Source: Alphaproteobacteria bacterium 33-17 (GTDB taxonomy: Bacteria; Pseudomonadota; Alphaproteobacteria; Rickettsiales; 33-17). From it: a stretch of DNA of 64,000 bases. Location of the stretch: contig MKSX01000017.1 of NCBI GenBank assembly GCA_001897445.1, positions 1-64,000 of the forward strand, given 5' to 3'. The translations under genes and the position numbers were made by a program. Shown here in pieces: positions 37,441-47,193 of the stretch; within the stretch, counting starts at the first letter, position 1, and each line of letters opens with the position of its first letter. The notes beneath the pieces were generated by a model, which was given only the letters and a program-made list of their open reading frames with translations, was not told the DNA's origin and did no database searches.

Positions 37441-38484
37441 CTACTCTAGTAATCCATGTATATTTATTGAAGAATCTAATGCTTCTGTAAGCAAACTATT
37501 AATTTTTGATTTTGCAAGATTTGCAGCAACACCTATAGCATTTGCATTTGCAATTTCATCAGCAGAACCATGGCTTTTAACTACTATTCCGTCAAGACCA
37601 AGTAACATCGCACCGTTATAATATCTGTGATCCAAGCGAGAAAATGTATTTTTGATACTTTTTTTAGCAAATAAGTAACCAATTTTTGCTAAAATAGAGC
37701 TTTCAAAACTTTGTTTTAAAAATTCTCTGCATAACTTCGCCGTACCTTCTGCTGTTTTAAGCGCAACGTTTCCTGTAAAACCATCTGTAACAATAACGTC
37801 GACACTGCCTTTTACAATGCCGTCACCTTCGACGTAACCAACGAAATTAATTAAATCTTTGCATTCTCTAATCATTTGAGATGCAAGTTTAATGGTATCA
37901 CTACCTTTTATTTCTTCAGATCCAACATTTAAGACAGCAACTTTAGGCGAATCAAGTCCAAGTATTATTTTAGCAAAATTTGAACCCATTAGAGCAAATT
38001 GCATTAGTATACTTGCCGAGCAGTCAATGTTTGCCCCCATATCAAGTAAAATTGATTTTCCCGATACTGTTGGAATAATGCCTGCAATGGCAGGTCTTTC
38101 AATAGAACTTAGCATTCTAAGGATAACCTTTGAAAGTGCCATGAGTGCGCCAGTATTACCAGAAGATACTACGGCATGCGAAATACCAACTTTTACATCT
38201 TCAATAGCAAGCCTCATACTTGAGCGTCTTGCATTTCTGATAGCATAAGCGGGAGTATCATTAGATGATACAATTTCATCAGTATGAATTATTGTATAAC
38301 GGTTTTGAAGACTACGATGTCTTCTGCATTCAGGAAGAATTTTAGTTTCATCACCAAACATTCTAAAATGTATGTCATGATTCTTTTCTGCAGCAATTGC
38401 AGCGCCAGAAATCATAGATTTATATCCATGATCTCCACCCATAACGTCAAGGGCAATAACTAATGTGTTATTAGAGCGCTGCAT
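37441..38484 (-). CDS. plsX: Phosphate acyltransferase PlsX
   Basis: Makes acyl-phosphate from acyl-ACP for PlsY. The 347-residue protein has the diagnostic start IALDVMGGDHG, ASVVSSGNTGALMA-like segment SHAVVSSGNTGALMALS, and LDMGANIDCSASILMQFA. Length is normal. plsY is at 11332-11916, so the pair works together from separate operons. Confidence 0.96.
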   Translation of the reverse strand: MQRSNNTLVIALDVMGGDHGYKSMISGAAIAAEKNHDIHFRMFGDETKILPECRRHRSLQNRYTIIHTDEIVSSNDTPAYAIRNARRSSMRLAIEDVKVGISHAVVSSGNTGALMALSKVILRMLSSIERPAIAGIIPTVSGKSILLDMGANIDCSASILMQFALMGSNFAKIILGLDSPKVAVLNVGSEEIKGSDTIKLASQMIRECKDLINFVGYVEGDGIVKGSVDVIVTDGFTGNVALKTAEGTAKLCREFLKQSFESSILAKIGYLFAKKSIKNTFSRLDHRYYNGAMLLGLDGIVVKSHGSADEIANANAIGVAANLAKSKINSLLTEALDSSINIHGLLE

Positions 38485-38500
38485 TTATTCAGTAATCTTT

Positions 38501-38746
38501 TTAATGATTATGATCTTCATGATCGTTATGATTATTACTATCATTTTGATCATTAGAATCATCTTGTTTTTTTGTATTTTTAATAAATACTTGTCTACCT
38601 TTATAGTATCCATCTTTTGTCATATGATGTTGATACTGAAGTTCACCTGTTGTTTGGTTTTCAACAACGCCTGCAATAGCGATTGCGTCGTGTGATCTTC
38701 TCATACCTCTTACAGAGGGACTAGTCTTTCGTTTAGGAACTGCCAT
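38501..38746 (-). CDS. rpmF: 50S ribosomal protein L32 with Asp/Asn/His-rich C-terminal tail
   Basis: Large-subunit ribosomal protein. Residues 1-58 are a normal alphaproteobacterial L32 ([20 protein letters not shown], then GYYKGRQVF). From about residue 61 to 81 there is an added low-complexity tail of Asp, Asn, Gln, His and Ser (forward 38504-38566), built from GATCAT-like repeats in the DNA. The tail is acidic and could bind metal or be unstructured. It is followed by plsX after 16 bases. Confidence 0.93.
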   Translation of the reverse strand: MAVPKRKTSPSVRGMRRSHDAIAIAGVVENQTTGELQYQHHMTKDGYYKGRQVFIKNTKKQDDSNDQNDSNNHNDHEDHNH

Positions 38747-38857
38747 GATAAAACCTTTGATTATTTAAAATATATAGTTTAAAACAGTGTAATACATAAT
38801 GCATTTTCTTCAATTTTGCAATTTATTTTTACACAAAACCGTAATTAGTTGAATTTT

Positions 38858-39295
38858 ATGATAAAAATTAATACCTTATTCTTAGTATCTACCCTTCTTA
38901 TTAGCTCCTGTATTAAAAATACGCATATTTCTGGCGCAGCCTCTAATATATCTGTTGCTCAGGAGCTACCAAATTTATCTAAAGATGAAGTTATTAATAA
39001 ACTTGGCTCCCCAACTGTTATTAATTACAAATTTGGCGAAACATGGGCATATATATCTGATGTATATGAAAAAAAGGCTTTTCTACACAATAAAGTTACA
39101 AAACAAAACGTTTTAATAGTTAAATTTAATGGCGATAAAGTATCTGATGCTAAATATTATGGCGAAGAGGAACTTAAACCTGTAAAATACTCAAAGCTTT
39201 CAACTCCATCATTTGGAGATGACACAACTTTACTTAAAGAAATGTTCTCAAACCTTGGCAGATTTAATGTTAGAAAAGGAAATCAGACAAAATAG
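38858..39295 (+). CDS. bamE: BamE (SmpA/OmlA) outer-membrane assembly lipoprotein
   Basis: Lipoprotein subunit of the BAM complex that inserts outer-membrane beta-barrel proteins. The ATG at 38858 gives 145 residues with a lipoprotein signal and lipobox ISSC (Cys18). The BamE domain follows, with LSKDEVINKLGSPTVIN and the later GETWAYISD strand. The longer TTG start at 38849 adds only three residues. It is divergent from rpmF, the usual alphaproteobacterial placement. Confidence 0.88.
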   Translation: MIKINTLFLVSTLLISSCIKNTHISGAASNISVAQELPNLSKDEVINKLGSPTVINYKFGETWAYISDVYEKKAFLHNKVTKQNVLIVKFNGDKVSDAKYYGEEELKPVKYSKLSTPSFGDDTTLLKEMFSNLGRFNVRKGNQTK

Positions 39296-39316
39296 ATTGC
39301 CTTTCCCTGTAATTAA

Positions 39317-40348
39317 TTACTGTCCGAATTTAGATAAAACATCCGCTATAGGAAGCGGGTCATATACGGCATTATCTTTGTCTATAAAAGATTTTTCAAA
39401 TCTATCTTCCGCGGCTTTTAAACCCTTTTCTTCCATTTCCTTTTCATAAGAACTCCATTGAGAGCCATGAGCAAGCGCAATTTTACCCTGTTTCTGAACC
39501 GCAATATTTGCTTTAGCACCGTTTAGAAACTTTTTATGTACCTGGGAAAGCGACCTTATAGGATATTCAGTCATATGAATACCTAAAGTATTGCCTGCAG
39601 TGTAACTTAATGATTTGAATATTTTAGTTTTTTTACCTAAAACATTTGACCAGTTTTTAGTGGCAAAATGATTACCCTGCTCAATTACTATATCTTTATG
39701 CGCCCTTACTGCAACTTTACCAAGCCTTACTTTAAAAGCATTTTCTCTAAATTTTATGTTGTCGTAAAAAGGCGTAGAATCAATTTTTGAACCTTTTACT
39801 ACATGATGTCTAGCGCATAATATTTGAATAGCATCAATATTTGCAGCTACTTTATTTAAAGCTTCGCGTAAATCTTTAGTAGGCACTATAAATTCATCAG
39901 CATCAATCGGGAATATCCACTCTACTTCAGACCATATGCTTGAAGCAAATTTATAAGTCCCTGTCATTTTCCTGCTTTGAATATACTCAAATATTGGATC
40001 ATTAATAATAATTACCGTAGCTGTATCTTTTACTTTTTCTTTAAACTTGCTGATAAGATCTAAAGTTTGGTCACTTGAATTATTATTCAAAATTATAAAC
40101 TTCCTGAAACCAATGCTATAATGCCAAACCAGATTCTCAAATATAATATCATCTTCGTCTTTAACCATGCCAATATAGGCAATATTATCTATGCCTTTCT
40201 CATTAAATACGGGTACCATTTTCTCTGAAATATTAACTTCTGCGTTTTGAGCGGCAGCATTTTTAATAGAATATTTTTTATAATTCAATACCATTACCAA
40301 AGCTATAGCAGCAAGACTAATAAAAATAGTCTTAAACTTTTTATTCAT
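39317..40348 (-). CDS. Membrane-anchored glycosyltransferase, family 2 or GT92-like
   Basis: Probable glycosyltransferase of 343 residues. An N-terminal membrane helix (about 7-22) is followed by a GT-A fold: IAYIGMVKDEDDIIFENLVW, ILNNNSSDQTLDLI and the metal-binding DAD (149-151) in WIFPIDADEFIVP. This pattern matches the Glyco_tranf_2_4/GT92 group that modifies surface glycans. The acceptor is unknown. It stands alone between bamE and mlaE. Confidence 0.8.
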   Translation of the reverse strand: MNKKFKTIFISLAAIALVMVLNYKKYSIKNAAAQNAEVNISEKMVPVFNEKGIDNIAYIGMVKDEDDIIFENLVWHYSIGFRKFIILNNNSSDQTLDLISKFKEKVKDTATVIIINDPIFEYIQSRKMTGTYKFASSIWSEVEWIFPIDADEFIVPTKDLREALNKVAANIDAIQILCARHHVVKGSKIDSTPFYDNIKFRENAFKVRLGKVAVRAHKDIVIEQGNHFATKNWSNVLGKKTKIFKSLSYTAGNTLGIHMTEYPIRSLSQVHKKFLNGAKANIAVQKQGKIALAHGSQWSSYEKEMEEKGLKAAEDRFEKSFIDKDNAVYDPLPIADVLSKFGQ

Positions 40349-40405
40349 AGATTTGTTTCCTTGAAGATTTCATTTTAAACTAGTGTTTATATATATAATA
40401 TCTAA

Positions 40406-41185
40406 CTAATTTGCAAAGAATACTTGCGTGATAAAGTAATTGAAGCAAAGAATTAGTATAGATGAGCTAACAACTGCGTTAGTGGTTGCAACCCCTACAC
40501 CTTGCGCACCTTTACCTGAATTAAAGCCATGGTAGCATCCCATAAGCGCAACAATAAAACCAAATACCGATGCTTTCACAAGCCCTGATATAACGTCCAT
40601 GCTTTCTAAATACATAAATGTATTTTTTAAGTATGATACTTCAGCAAAGCCTAAATTATAAACAGCCACAGCATATCCACCAAAAATTCCAATAATATCA
40701 GCTATTAATACTAATATTGGCAAAGTAATGCTTGCAGCCAAAAGCTTTGGAGAAACTAAATAATATATAGGATTAGTAGATAAAGTTTGAAGCGCATCGA
40801 TTTGCTCTGTAACCTTCATGGTTCCAATTTCCGCAGCAATAGACGCCCCTACTCTTCCTGATACCATAAGACCTGCCAGAACCGGTCCTAACTCACGTGT
40901 TATTGATAGTACTACGATTGTAGCAATTGTACTTTCAGCTGAAAACCTTGATGATCCTATGTAAGTTTGTAATGCTAGAACGGCACCTGTAAAAATTGCA
41001 GTTATTCCTACTACTGGCAAAGAATAATAACCTATTTCCATTATCTGGCGTAAAAATACCTTTGGGTAAAATGATTTCAGGTTAAACCAGCCATATACAC
41101 CAGTAACCATAAATACAACAACCCTTCCGACTGCTGTAAAAATATCTAAAGTTTTAGCGCCTATTAATCTACAAATGTTTTTCAT
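40406..41185 (-). CDS. mlaE: Phospholipid ABC transporter permease MlaE
   Basis: Inner-membrane permease of the Mla system that moves phospholipids between the membranes. The 259-residue protein has about five membrane helices and the family core FTGAVLALQTYIG, ITRELGPVLAGLMVSGRVGA and SIAAEIGTMKVTEQIDAL. It follows alr by 2 bases. Genes for MlaF and MlaD are not adjacent in this window. Confidence 0.93.
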   Translation of the reverse strand: MKNICRLIGAKTLDIFTAVGRVVVFMVTGVYGWFNLKSFYPKVFLRQIMEIGYYSLPVVGITAIFTGAVLALQTYIGSSRFSAESTIATIVVLSITRELGPVLAGLMVSGRVGASIAAEIGTMKVTEQIDALQTLSTNPIYYLVSPKLLAASITLPILVLIADIIGIFGGYAVAVYNLGFAEVSYLKNTFMYLESMDVISGLVKASVFGFIVALMGCYHGFNSGKGAQGVGVATTNAVVSSSILILCFNYFITQVFFAN

Positions 41186-41187
41186 AA

Positions 41188-42294
41188 TTATTTCCTTACA
41201 TACTCACGAATCATTCTGCCGCCAAGACGCGCAAATAATTCTGAACTTGAAGTTCCAGACTGCACCAAAATGTCATGAAAATCAATATTTTTACCAATCA
41301 ACTCTACAAAATTTCCTAATGCCAAAAATTCATCAGGTACATTTGTTACATCTATCGTTACTAAATCCATAGAAATTTTACCAATTACAGGCAAATGGTA
41401 ACCCTCATAATATACCTTAGATATATTGCCAAAAAGCCTCATATAACCATCTGCGTATCCAATTGCTAAAGTTGCAATTTTTGAACCTTTTTTAGCTATA
41501 TGGCTTGCGGCATATCCTACAGGAGAGTCTTCTTCAATTTTTCTAATTTGGATAATAGGAGCATATATACTTACAGCAGGTTTTAAGCTTTCAGGGAGCG
41601 CTGCATATTTATTGGGTCCATAAAGCGCCCTCCCCACCCTTATCATATCAAAATAATATTCATTACCAAGCGACATACTAGGTGAATTAGCAAGACTAAG
41701 TTTTGCGCCTTTAAAATATTTAGCAGCTTGCTTAAACTTTTCTATTTGCTGAAGATTCAGCTCACTATTTTTATTCTCAGCATATGATAAATGCGAAAGC
41801 ACCAGAGTCACATCAAGCAAATGACTATCTATATTATCCCTTAGTTTCTTTGCACTATTTATATCAAAACCAAGCCTGTTCATACCGCTATCAAAGTGGA
41901 TAGCACATCTAAGCTTTTGACCTATTTTCTTCGCATAATTTTGCCAGATATCTAATTGATAAAAATCATTAAGCACTGGAATTAGATTATTTTGATATGC
42001 AATTTCTTCCTCACCTTCCATAATTCCATGAAAAACAAAAATATTAGAGGAATCACTTAATGTTTGTCTGGCTTCCATACCTTCTATTATAAATGCCACA
42101 AAAAAATTGCTGCACCCAGCCTCTTCCTCTAGCATTTTACTTATTCTTGCCTGACCAAGACCATATGCATTAGCCTTAATAACGGCAGCTACTTCTTTAC
42201 CATCTATAGTTTCTTTACAAACATCGTAGTTATGCTTAATAGCATTAAGATCTACTACTAATTTTGGCAGCGATTTATTACTAAGCACCTTCAT
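41188..42294 (-). CDS. alr: Alanine racemase
   Basis: PLP enzyme producing D-alanine for peptidoglycan. The ATG at 42294 gives 368 residues with the PLP lysine Lys40 in AAVIKANAYGLG, MNRLGFD, and the catalytic Tyr region AIGYADGYMRLFG. A longer start at 42330 would overlap dnaB by 50 bases; the chosen one overlaps by 14. The gene order dnaB-alr-mlaE is known from Rickettsia relatives. Confidence 0.93.
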   Translation of the reverse strand: MKVLSNKSLPKLVVDLNAIKHNYDVCKETIDGKEVAAVIKANAYGLGQARISKMLEEEAGCSNFFVAFIIEGMEARQTLSDSSNIFVFHGIMEGEEEIAYQNNLIPVLNDFYQLDIWQNYAKKIGQKLRCAIHFDSGMNRLGFDINSAKKLRDNIDSHLLDVTLVLSHLSYAENKNSELNLQQIEKFKQAAKYFKGAKLSLANSPSMSLGNEYYFDMIRVGRALYGPNKYAALPESLKPAVSIYAPIIQIRKIEEDSPVGYAASHIAKKGSKIATLAIGYADGYMRLFGNISKVYYEGYHLPVIGKISMDLVTIDVTNVPDEFLALGNFVELIGKNIDFHDILVQSGTSSSELFARLGGRMIREYVRK

Positions 42295-43705
42295 ATTCTG
42301 AATAGCCCCTTTCTTCATTATGATCAGCAAACCTTGTAGTATTTGAGCTAAACTTAAGCGTTACATTCCCGATAGGACCATTACGCTGTTTTGCGATAAT
42401 AATCTCGGATAAATTTTTCACTCTTGCAAGTTTTGCCTCTATTTCTGGGCTTGGACTGCCATTATACTTACGCTCTAAATAATAAGAATCACGGTAAATA
42501 AACATTACAACGTCAGCGTCCTGCTCAATACTTCCCGATTCCCTAAGATCTGATAGCAAAGGTCTTTTGTCTTCCCTTTGTTCTACAGCACGCGAAAGCT
42601 GAGATAATGCAATAACTGGAATATCAAGCTCTTTAGCAATAGCTTTTAGTCCTTGGGTAATCTCTGAAATCTCCTGAACCCTATTACCTTCATTATTAGA
42701 GCTTCCCCTCAGTAACTGAAGGTAGTCTATAAATATCGCGCCAACGTTATGAACTCTTTTCATACGTCTTGCTCTTGTTCTAAGGGCTGAAATTGATAAT
42801 GCAGGTGTATCATCAATATAAAATGGGTTTTGAGATATTTCCTTACAAACATCTGATATTTTGGCAAAATCGTATTGCGATACCGTACCATTCCTTAACG
42901 TTGCCGCATCAATTCCCGATACCATAGATAAAATCCTAGAGGTTAGCTGCTCACCTGACATCTCAAGAGAGAAAAAGCCAACAGATTTAGGTTTACCATC
43001 TTCATCTGGGTTATTTCTAAAAAACAGGCACGAATTATATGCCATATTAATAGCAAAGGCTGTTTTACCCATAGATGGCCTTCCCGCTAAAATCAAAAGA
43101 TCGGATCTTTGAAGACCTGCGAGTATTTTATCTAAATCCCTAAAACCAGTTGATACACCTACTACGTTCTCTTTATTATTGATAGCAAATTCAATCTTTT
43201 TAAGCGACAATTCCATTGCCTTTTTATAGTGCATAGCACCAGTTTCGCTATGACCACTAGATGCAAGCTCAAAAAGCCTTTGCTCACACATTTCTATTTG
43301 AGTTGAAGCCTCATTCTTTCCTTCATACGCGCCATTTATCGTATCTTCCGAAATACGGATTAAATCACGTTTTAAGGCAAGATCATATATAAGCTTGGCA
43401 TAGTCAGATATATTTAAAACAGTACTTGAAAGCGCAACCAGCTGGTTTAAATAAGCGTTACTGTCACCATTTTCAAAGGCTTGGTCATTATCTAGGTAAT
43501 TTTTAAGGATTACAGGGGTAACGTACAGCCCTCTATCAATGAGTGACAGGACAGTTTCATATATTTTACGGTGAACTGGCACATAAAAATGGTCAGCAGT
43601 TAAATATTCACCAAACTTATTGATAGAGTCATTATCATAGATTAAATGACCAAGAACTATCTGCTCAGCCTCAATATTGTGGGGTACTACTCTAACATCT
43701 GCCAT
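42281..43705 (-). CDS. dnaB: Replicative DNA helicase DnaB
   Basis: Hexameric helicase at the replication fork. In 474 residues: an N-terminal primase-binding helical domain beginning PHNIEAEQIVLGHLI, a RecA-like domain with Walker A GRPSMGKT (208-215), FIDYLQLLRG and SQLSRAVEQREDKRPLLSDL. All motifs are intact and no intein is present. Confidence 0.97.
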   Translation of the reverse strand: MADVRVVPHNIEAEQIVLGHLIYDNDSINKFGEYLTADHFYVPVHRKIYETVLSLIDRGLYVTPVILKNYLDNDQAFENGDSNAYLNQLVALSSTVLNISDYAKLIYDLALKRDLIRISEDTINGAYEGKNEASTQIEMCEQRLFELASSGHSETGAMHYKKAMELSLKKIEFAINNKENVVGVSTGFRDLDKILAGLQRSDLLILAGRPSMGKTAFAINMAYNSCLFFRNNPDEDGKPKSVGFFSLEMSGEQLTSRILSMVSGIDAATLRNGTVSQYDFAKISDVCKEISQNPFYIDDTPALSISALRTRARRMKRVHNVGAIFIDYLQLLRGSSNNEGNRVQEISEITQGLKAIAKELDIPVIALSQLSRAVEQREDKRPLLSDLRESGSIEQDADVVMFIYRDSYYLERKYNGSPSPEIEAKLARVKNLSEIIIAKQRNGPIGNVTLKFSSNTTRFADHNEERGYSEYEGA

Positions 43706-43826
43706 TGATTTATATACATTTGAAAATTGTTATGGCTGATTATAGCTGGTTTATATAATTTGGTCTATATAAGGCTTGAAAAAAATTTATGTCCTTACTT
43801 TTTAACTAAAATAATTCCATTAGTTT

Positions 43827-44168
43827 TTATTCCTCAACAAATTTATCTGCAAACCGAGAGGCTCTATCAAATATCTGATTTTGAAATGATTTGTAATTTC
43901 TAACGTTTTCCGTGTTTGGTTCCTTTGTCGCTTTTGCTAAAAGTTCATTTCCTAATTCTCTAATCTGCTGATCTGACATTCCTTCAATATTAATTAACGG
44001 ATTTCCATCTTTATCATTTAATTCTCCTGATTCTTCAACAAATTTATCCGCAAATTCAGAGGCTTTAACTAACATTTCTTCCACTTCATTTTTTTGATAA
44101 TTTCTATAAAAATCATTTGCAAAAGCATCTGAACCTATAAATACTAGCATTAAAAATAATATTTTCAT
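43827..44168 (-). CDS. Small secreted protein with duplicated motif
   Basis: The ATG at 44168 gives 113 residues with a signal peptide (MKILFLMLVFIGSDAFA). An upstream start at 44228 would bury it. The mature protein has two copies of one motif: ASEFADKFVEE after the N-terminal part and ASRFADKFVEE as the final residues. At DNA level the copies are about 33 bases (near 43829-43861 and 44033-44065) with few differences. The protein ends exactly at the second copy. Family and function are unknown. Confidence 0.65.
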   Translation of the reverse strand: MKILFLMLVFIGSDAFANDFYRNYQKNEVEEMLVKASEFADKFVEESGELNDKDGNPLINIEGMSDQQIRELGNELLAKATKEPNTENVRNYKSFQNQIFDRASRFADKFVEE

Positions 44169-44349
44169 AAACAACCATATTTCAATTAAATTATTGTTTA
44201 AATAATCAAGCCAAAATACAACTGTCAATTAAAAATCTACCTAATATATACCCTAAAGCTGAAAATAACACCCATTTTTAATCTCTTAAACTTCCTAAAT
44301 ACTAGAATGTAATGCAGAAGTGGATAATTAGAAATATTTTATCTATTGA

Positions 44350-44886
44350 CTAGATATGCTTATTTGAAGAATAAGCTTTATCGAAACCTTTCAGCCAATG
44401 ATCTGTTTCTTTATGTGCTTTGAATACTATGTAATCCTTACCTTCTATTTTGTTTTCGAAATATTTACCATAAGCTTTCTTCTTTTTATTATACGAAAAT
44501 AAAATATCAAATATATTGGAAAAAGTTTTTGTAAAACTTTCACAATTACCATTACATACCGACTCTCTTTTCATAATATTATGTATCATACGCTTTAACG
44601 CCCCATACATACATCTCATTATACTATAATCAAGCCAAATTACTGTATCACAGTTATCCCATAAAAGATTTTTTAGTTTTGAACTATTACCGCTAAATAC
44701 CCATGTTTCCTTATCAATCACGTTACTTATAAGCTTAATAAAATCTTCAGTTTTGCGCTCTTGCCAACTAGGAAGCCAATAGTAGTCGTCTATATCATAT
44801 GCATCTATATTTAATTTACTACCCAGCTCTTTGGCCAAAGTAGTTTTCCCACTTCCGCTATGTCCTATTATGAAAATTCGCTTCAT
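44350..44886 (-). CDS. P-loop kinase-like ATPase (FlaR/topology-modulation type)
   Basis: Small P-loop NTPase of 178 residues with the nucleotide-kinase pattern: Walker A GHSGSGKTT (8-16), YDIDDYYWLPSWQ that resembles a substrate site, and VIWLDYS as a Walker B-like strand. Proteins of this group are named adenylate kinase-like or DNA topology modulation FlaR, but their substrates are not established. It overlaps the NTF2-like gene by 4 bases, so the pair is coupled. Confidence 0.75.
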   Translation of the reverse strand: MKRIFIIGHSGSGKTTLAKELGSKLNIDAYDIDDYYWLPSWQERKTEDFIKLISNVIDKETWVFSGNSSKLKNLLWDNCDTVIWLDYSIMRCMYGALKRMIHNIMKRESVCNGNCESFTKTFSNIFDILFSYNKKKKAYGKYFENKIEGKDYIVFKAHKETDHWLKGFDKAYSSNKHI

Positions 44887-45233
44887 GAATAATCTGCTAG
44901 TCTCTTGATTTTACCGTTTTCAATCTCAAAAATTGACACTCCTCTTAGGTCTATTTTAGAATCGTTTATTAGAATACCCTTAAAGATAATTTCTGCCACA
45001 GCATGATTGTCTCCAGTATACAGATTTATTATCTGCTGCTCTTTAGTGCTAAAAATCTCCTTAGATTTTTCAACTAATGACTTCAGTTCATCTTTTCCAG
45101 ATATTTTGAGGATACCGTTAGAATTCGAAATATTTTCAAATATACAGTCTGTCGCAAACAAATCTAACATTTCATCAATGCGAAAATTATTATAACATTC
45201 AATATATTCAGAAATTATTTGCTCTAGATCCAT
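44883..45233 (-). CDS. SnoaL/NTF2-like domain protein
   Basis: A 116-residue single-domain protein with the NTF2-like cone fold pattern: an N-terminal helix IISEYIECYNNFRIDEMLDL, then CIFENISNSNGILKISGKDE and closing strands RGVSIFEIENGKIKRLADYS. The family includes polyketide cyclases, isomerases and simple binding proteins, so no activity can be named. It is coupled to the P-loop kinase gene by a 4-base overlap. Confidence 0.75.
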   Translation of the reverse strand: MDLEQIISEYIECYNNFRIDEMLDLFATDCIFENISNSNGILKISGKDELKSLVEKSKEIFSTKEQQIINLYTGDNHAVAEIIFKGILINDSKIDLRGVSIFEIENGKIKRLADYS

Positions 45234-45283
45234 TTTTTACCTTTTTTACAGATATAAAAAATGAAATTTTGGAAAAAGTCAAC

Positions 45284-45313
45284 AAAAGGGCTTGAGTATT
45301 ACGTCCAAGCCCC
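45284..45313 (-). terminator. Rho-independent terminator of sodB
   Basis: A GGGCTTG/CAAGCCC stem (45288-45294 with 45306-45312) with an 11-base loop, flanked by A- and T-tracts. On minus it is followed by TTTTGTT, 11 bases after the sodB stop codon. It can also work on plus, where the T-tract is longer. Confidence 0.8.
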
Positions 45314-45323
45314 TTTTTTATAA

Positions 45324-45971
45324 TTAAGCCTTTAAGTTATCAAGTGCAAAGTCCCAGTTAACCAGGTGCTCAATGAATGTTGTGATGTAGTCAGGGCGTC
45401 TGTTTTGGTAGTCAATATAGTAAGCATGCTCCCAAACGTCTATTGTAAGAAGCGCTTTCTCACCGTTTGTAAGCGGAAGCTCTGCATTACCAGTCTTACG
45501 TACCTTTAATTTTCCTTCAGAATCAACAACTAGCCATGCCCAGCCACTACCAAACTGAGTTGTTGCAGCTTGCTTAAATTCTTCTACAAATTTCTCATAT
45601 GAACCAAAATCACTTGCAATTTTATCCATAAGCTCGCCAGATGGTCTGCCGCCACCGTTTGGCTTCATAGAATTCCAGTAAAATGTGTGGTTCCAGATTT
45701 GAGCAGCATTATTAAATAATCCTACAGTTTCTTGCTTACCTGCTGATTTCATAATAATTTCTTCTAAATCAAGGTTTTGGAAGTCTGCCTTGTCTTTGAG
45801 CAAATTATTTAAATTTGTAACGTAAGCATTGTGGTGTTTGCCATGGTGGAAACTAAATGTGTTTGCGCTTAAATGTGGCTCAAGTTTGTTTGCATCAAAT
45901 GGAAGGCTAGGAAGTACAAATGTACCTGCTGGTTGATTAGCAATTTTATTGCCATGTTTTAATTTAGTCAT
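45324..45971 (-). CDS. sodB: Iron superoxide dismutase
   Basis: Removes superoxide. In 215 residues the metal ligands are His42 (FHHGKHHNAY), His95 (AQIWNHTFYW), Asp177 and His181 (DVWEHAYYIDY). Gln91 in NNAAQIWNH indicates the iron rather than manganese class. The N terminus is about 16 residues longer than E. coli SodB but has no signal peptide. It has its own terminator and sits between other stress genes. Confidence 0.95.
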   Translation of the reverse strand: MTKLKHGNKIANQPAGTFVLPSLPFDANKLEPHLSANTFSFHHGKHHNAYVTNLNNLLKDKADFQNLDLEEIIMKSAGKQETVGLFNNAAQIWNHTFYWNSMKPNGGGRPSGELMDKIASDFGSYEKFVEEFKQAATTQFGSGWAWLVVDSEGKLKVRKTGNAELPLTNGEKALLTIDVWEHAYYIDYQNRRPDYITTFIEHLVNWDFALDNLKA

Positions 45972-45991
45972 AAGAACCTCTCTTTGTTAAA

Positions 45992-46018
45992 AAAGGCCAA
46001 ATTTAAAATTCAGCCTTT
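45992..46018 (-). terminator. Rho-independent terminator of dnaJ
   Basis: Imperfect inverted repeat on minus: AAAGGC, a loop containing self-complementary ATTT/AAAT, then GCCTTTTTT. It starts 11 bases after the dnaJ stop codon. Confidence 0.65.
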
Positions 46019-46028
46019 CATTTTCTAG

Positions 46029-47177
46029 TTAAAATAAATCCTTGATTTTATTAAAAAAACCTTCAGATTTTGGGCTTGATTCATTTTTAGACTGATTATT
46101 AAATTCTTCAAGCAATTCTTTTTGTCTGCTTGTTAAATTCACTGGAATTTCTACGTTCACTGTAATGATCATATCCCCACGAGTCTTTGACTTCATAGCT
46201 GGCATTCCCTTGCCTCTAAGCCTTAATTTATCACCATACTGAGTTCCAGCAGGAATTGTAAGACTTACTAAGTCGCCATCAATTGTTGGAACTTCTATAG
46301 TGCCGCCAAGAGCTGCAGTTACAAATTTAAGCGGAATGTTGCAATATAGGTTATTGCCGTCTCGAGTAAATAATTGATGATCCTTAATAGATACAAATAT
46401 GTAAAGGTCACCCGAAACGCCGCCTCTAACTCCAGCCTCACCTTCGCCAGATATCCTGATTTTAGATCCGTCTTCAACGCCTACTGGGATGTTTACAGAT
46501 AGCGTTCTTTCTTTCTGGTATCTTCCTTCACCATGACATTTCTTACATGGGTCTTTAATCATTTTACCAGAACCATTACATGTATGACATGTACGCTCTA
46601 CAGTAAAGAATCCTTGCGATGATCTAATACGACCAGAACCATGACATGTTGAACAGTTTGTAGTACCTTTTTTGCTTGCGCTTCCTGTTGAGTCACATGA
46701 ATCACATGATACATAAGTTCTAAATTTAATAACTTCTTGCTTGCCGTTTAAAACGTCTTCTAACGTAATATTTAAGTTATATCTTAAATCTGAACCACGT
46801 TGCCTGCCATCATGGTTGTGTGATCTTCCGCCACCCATAAAGTCGCCGAAAATATCACCAAAAATATCCGAAAAGCCCGAACCATGGAAATCAAAGCCTG
46901 ATTGACCGAAACCACCGCCGCCAAAGCCACCAGGACCACCGCCTCCACCATTTGAGAATGCTGAGTGACCAAACCTATCGTATGCGGCGCGCTTTTGCTC
47001 ATCTTTTAAAACGTCATAAGCTTCGTTTACTTCTTTAAACTTTGCTTCTGCTTCTTTATTTCCCTGGTTTTGATCTGGGTGATATTTCATAGCAAGCTTA
47101 CGGTAAGCTTTCTTAATTTCATCCGCAGATGCAGTTTTAGAAATACCAAGGAGTTCGTAATAATCTTGTTTGCTCAT
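46029..47177 (-). CDS. dnaJ: Chaperone DnaJ
   Basis: Co-chaperone stimulating DnaK. In 382 residues: J-domain with HPD (33-35), a Gly/Phe-rich segment (about 77-115) and four zinc-finger repeats, [24 protein letters not shown] and CKKCHGEG. The first repeat has Ser in place of the first Gly, but all eight zinc Cys are present. The C-terminal substrate-binding region is complete. It lies downstream of dnaK, with a hairpin in the gap. Confidence 0.97.
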   Translation of the reverse strand: MSKQDYYELLGISKTASADEIKKAYRKLAMKYHPDQNQGNKEAEAKFKEVNEAYDVLKDEQKRAAYDRFGHSAFSNGGGGGPGGFGGGGFGQSGFDFHGSGFSDIFGDIFGDFMGGGRSHNHDGRQRGSDLRYNLNITLEDVLNGKQEVIKFRTYVSCDSCDSTGSASKKGTTNCSTCHGSGRIRSSQGFFTVERTCHTCNGSGKMIKDPCKKCHGEGRYQKERTLSVNIPVGVEDGSKIRISGEGEAGVRGGVSGDLYIFVSIKDHQLFTRDGNNLYCNIPLKFVTAALGGTIEVPTIDGDLVSLTIPAGTQYGDKLRLRGKGMPAMKSKTRGDMIITVNVEIPVNLTSRQKELLEEFNNQSKNESSPKSEGFFNKIKDLF

Positions 47178-47193
47178 AGTTTTTTAAATACCA

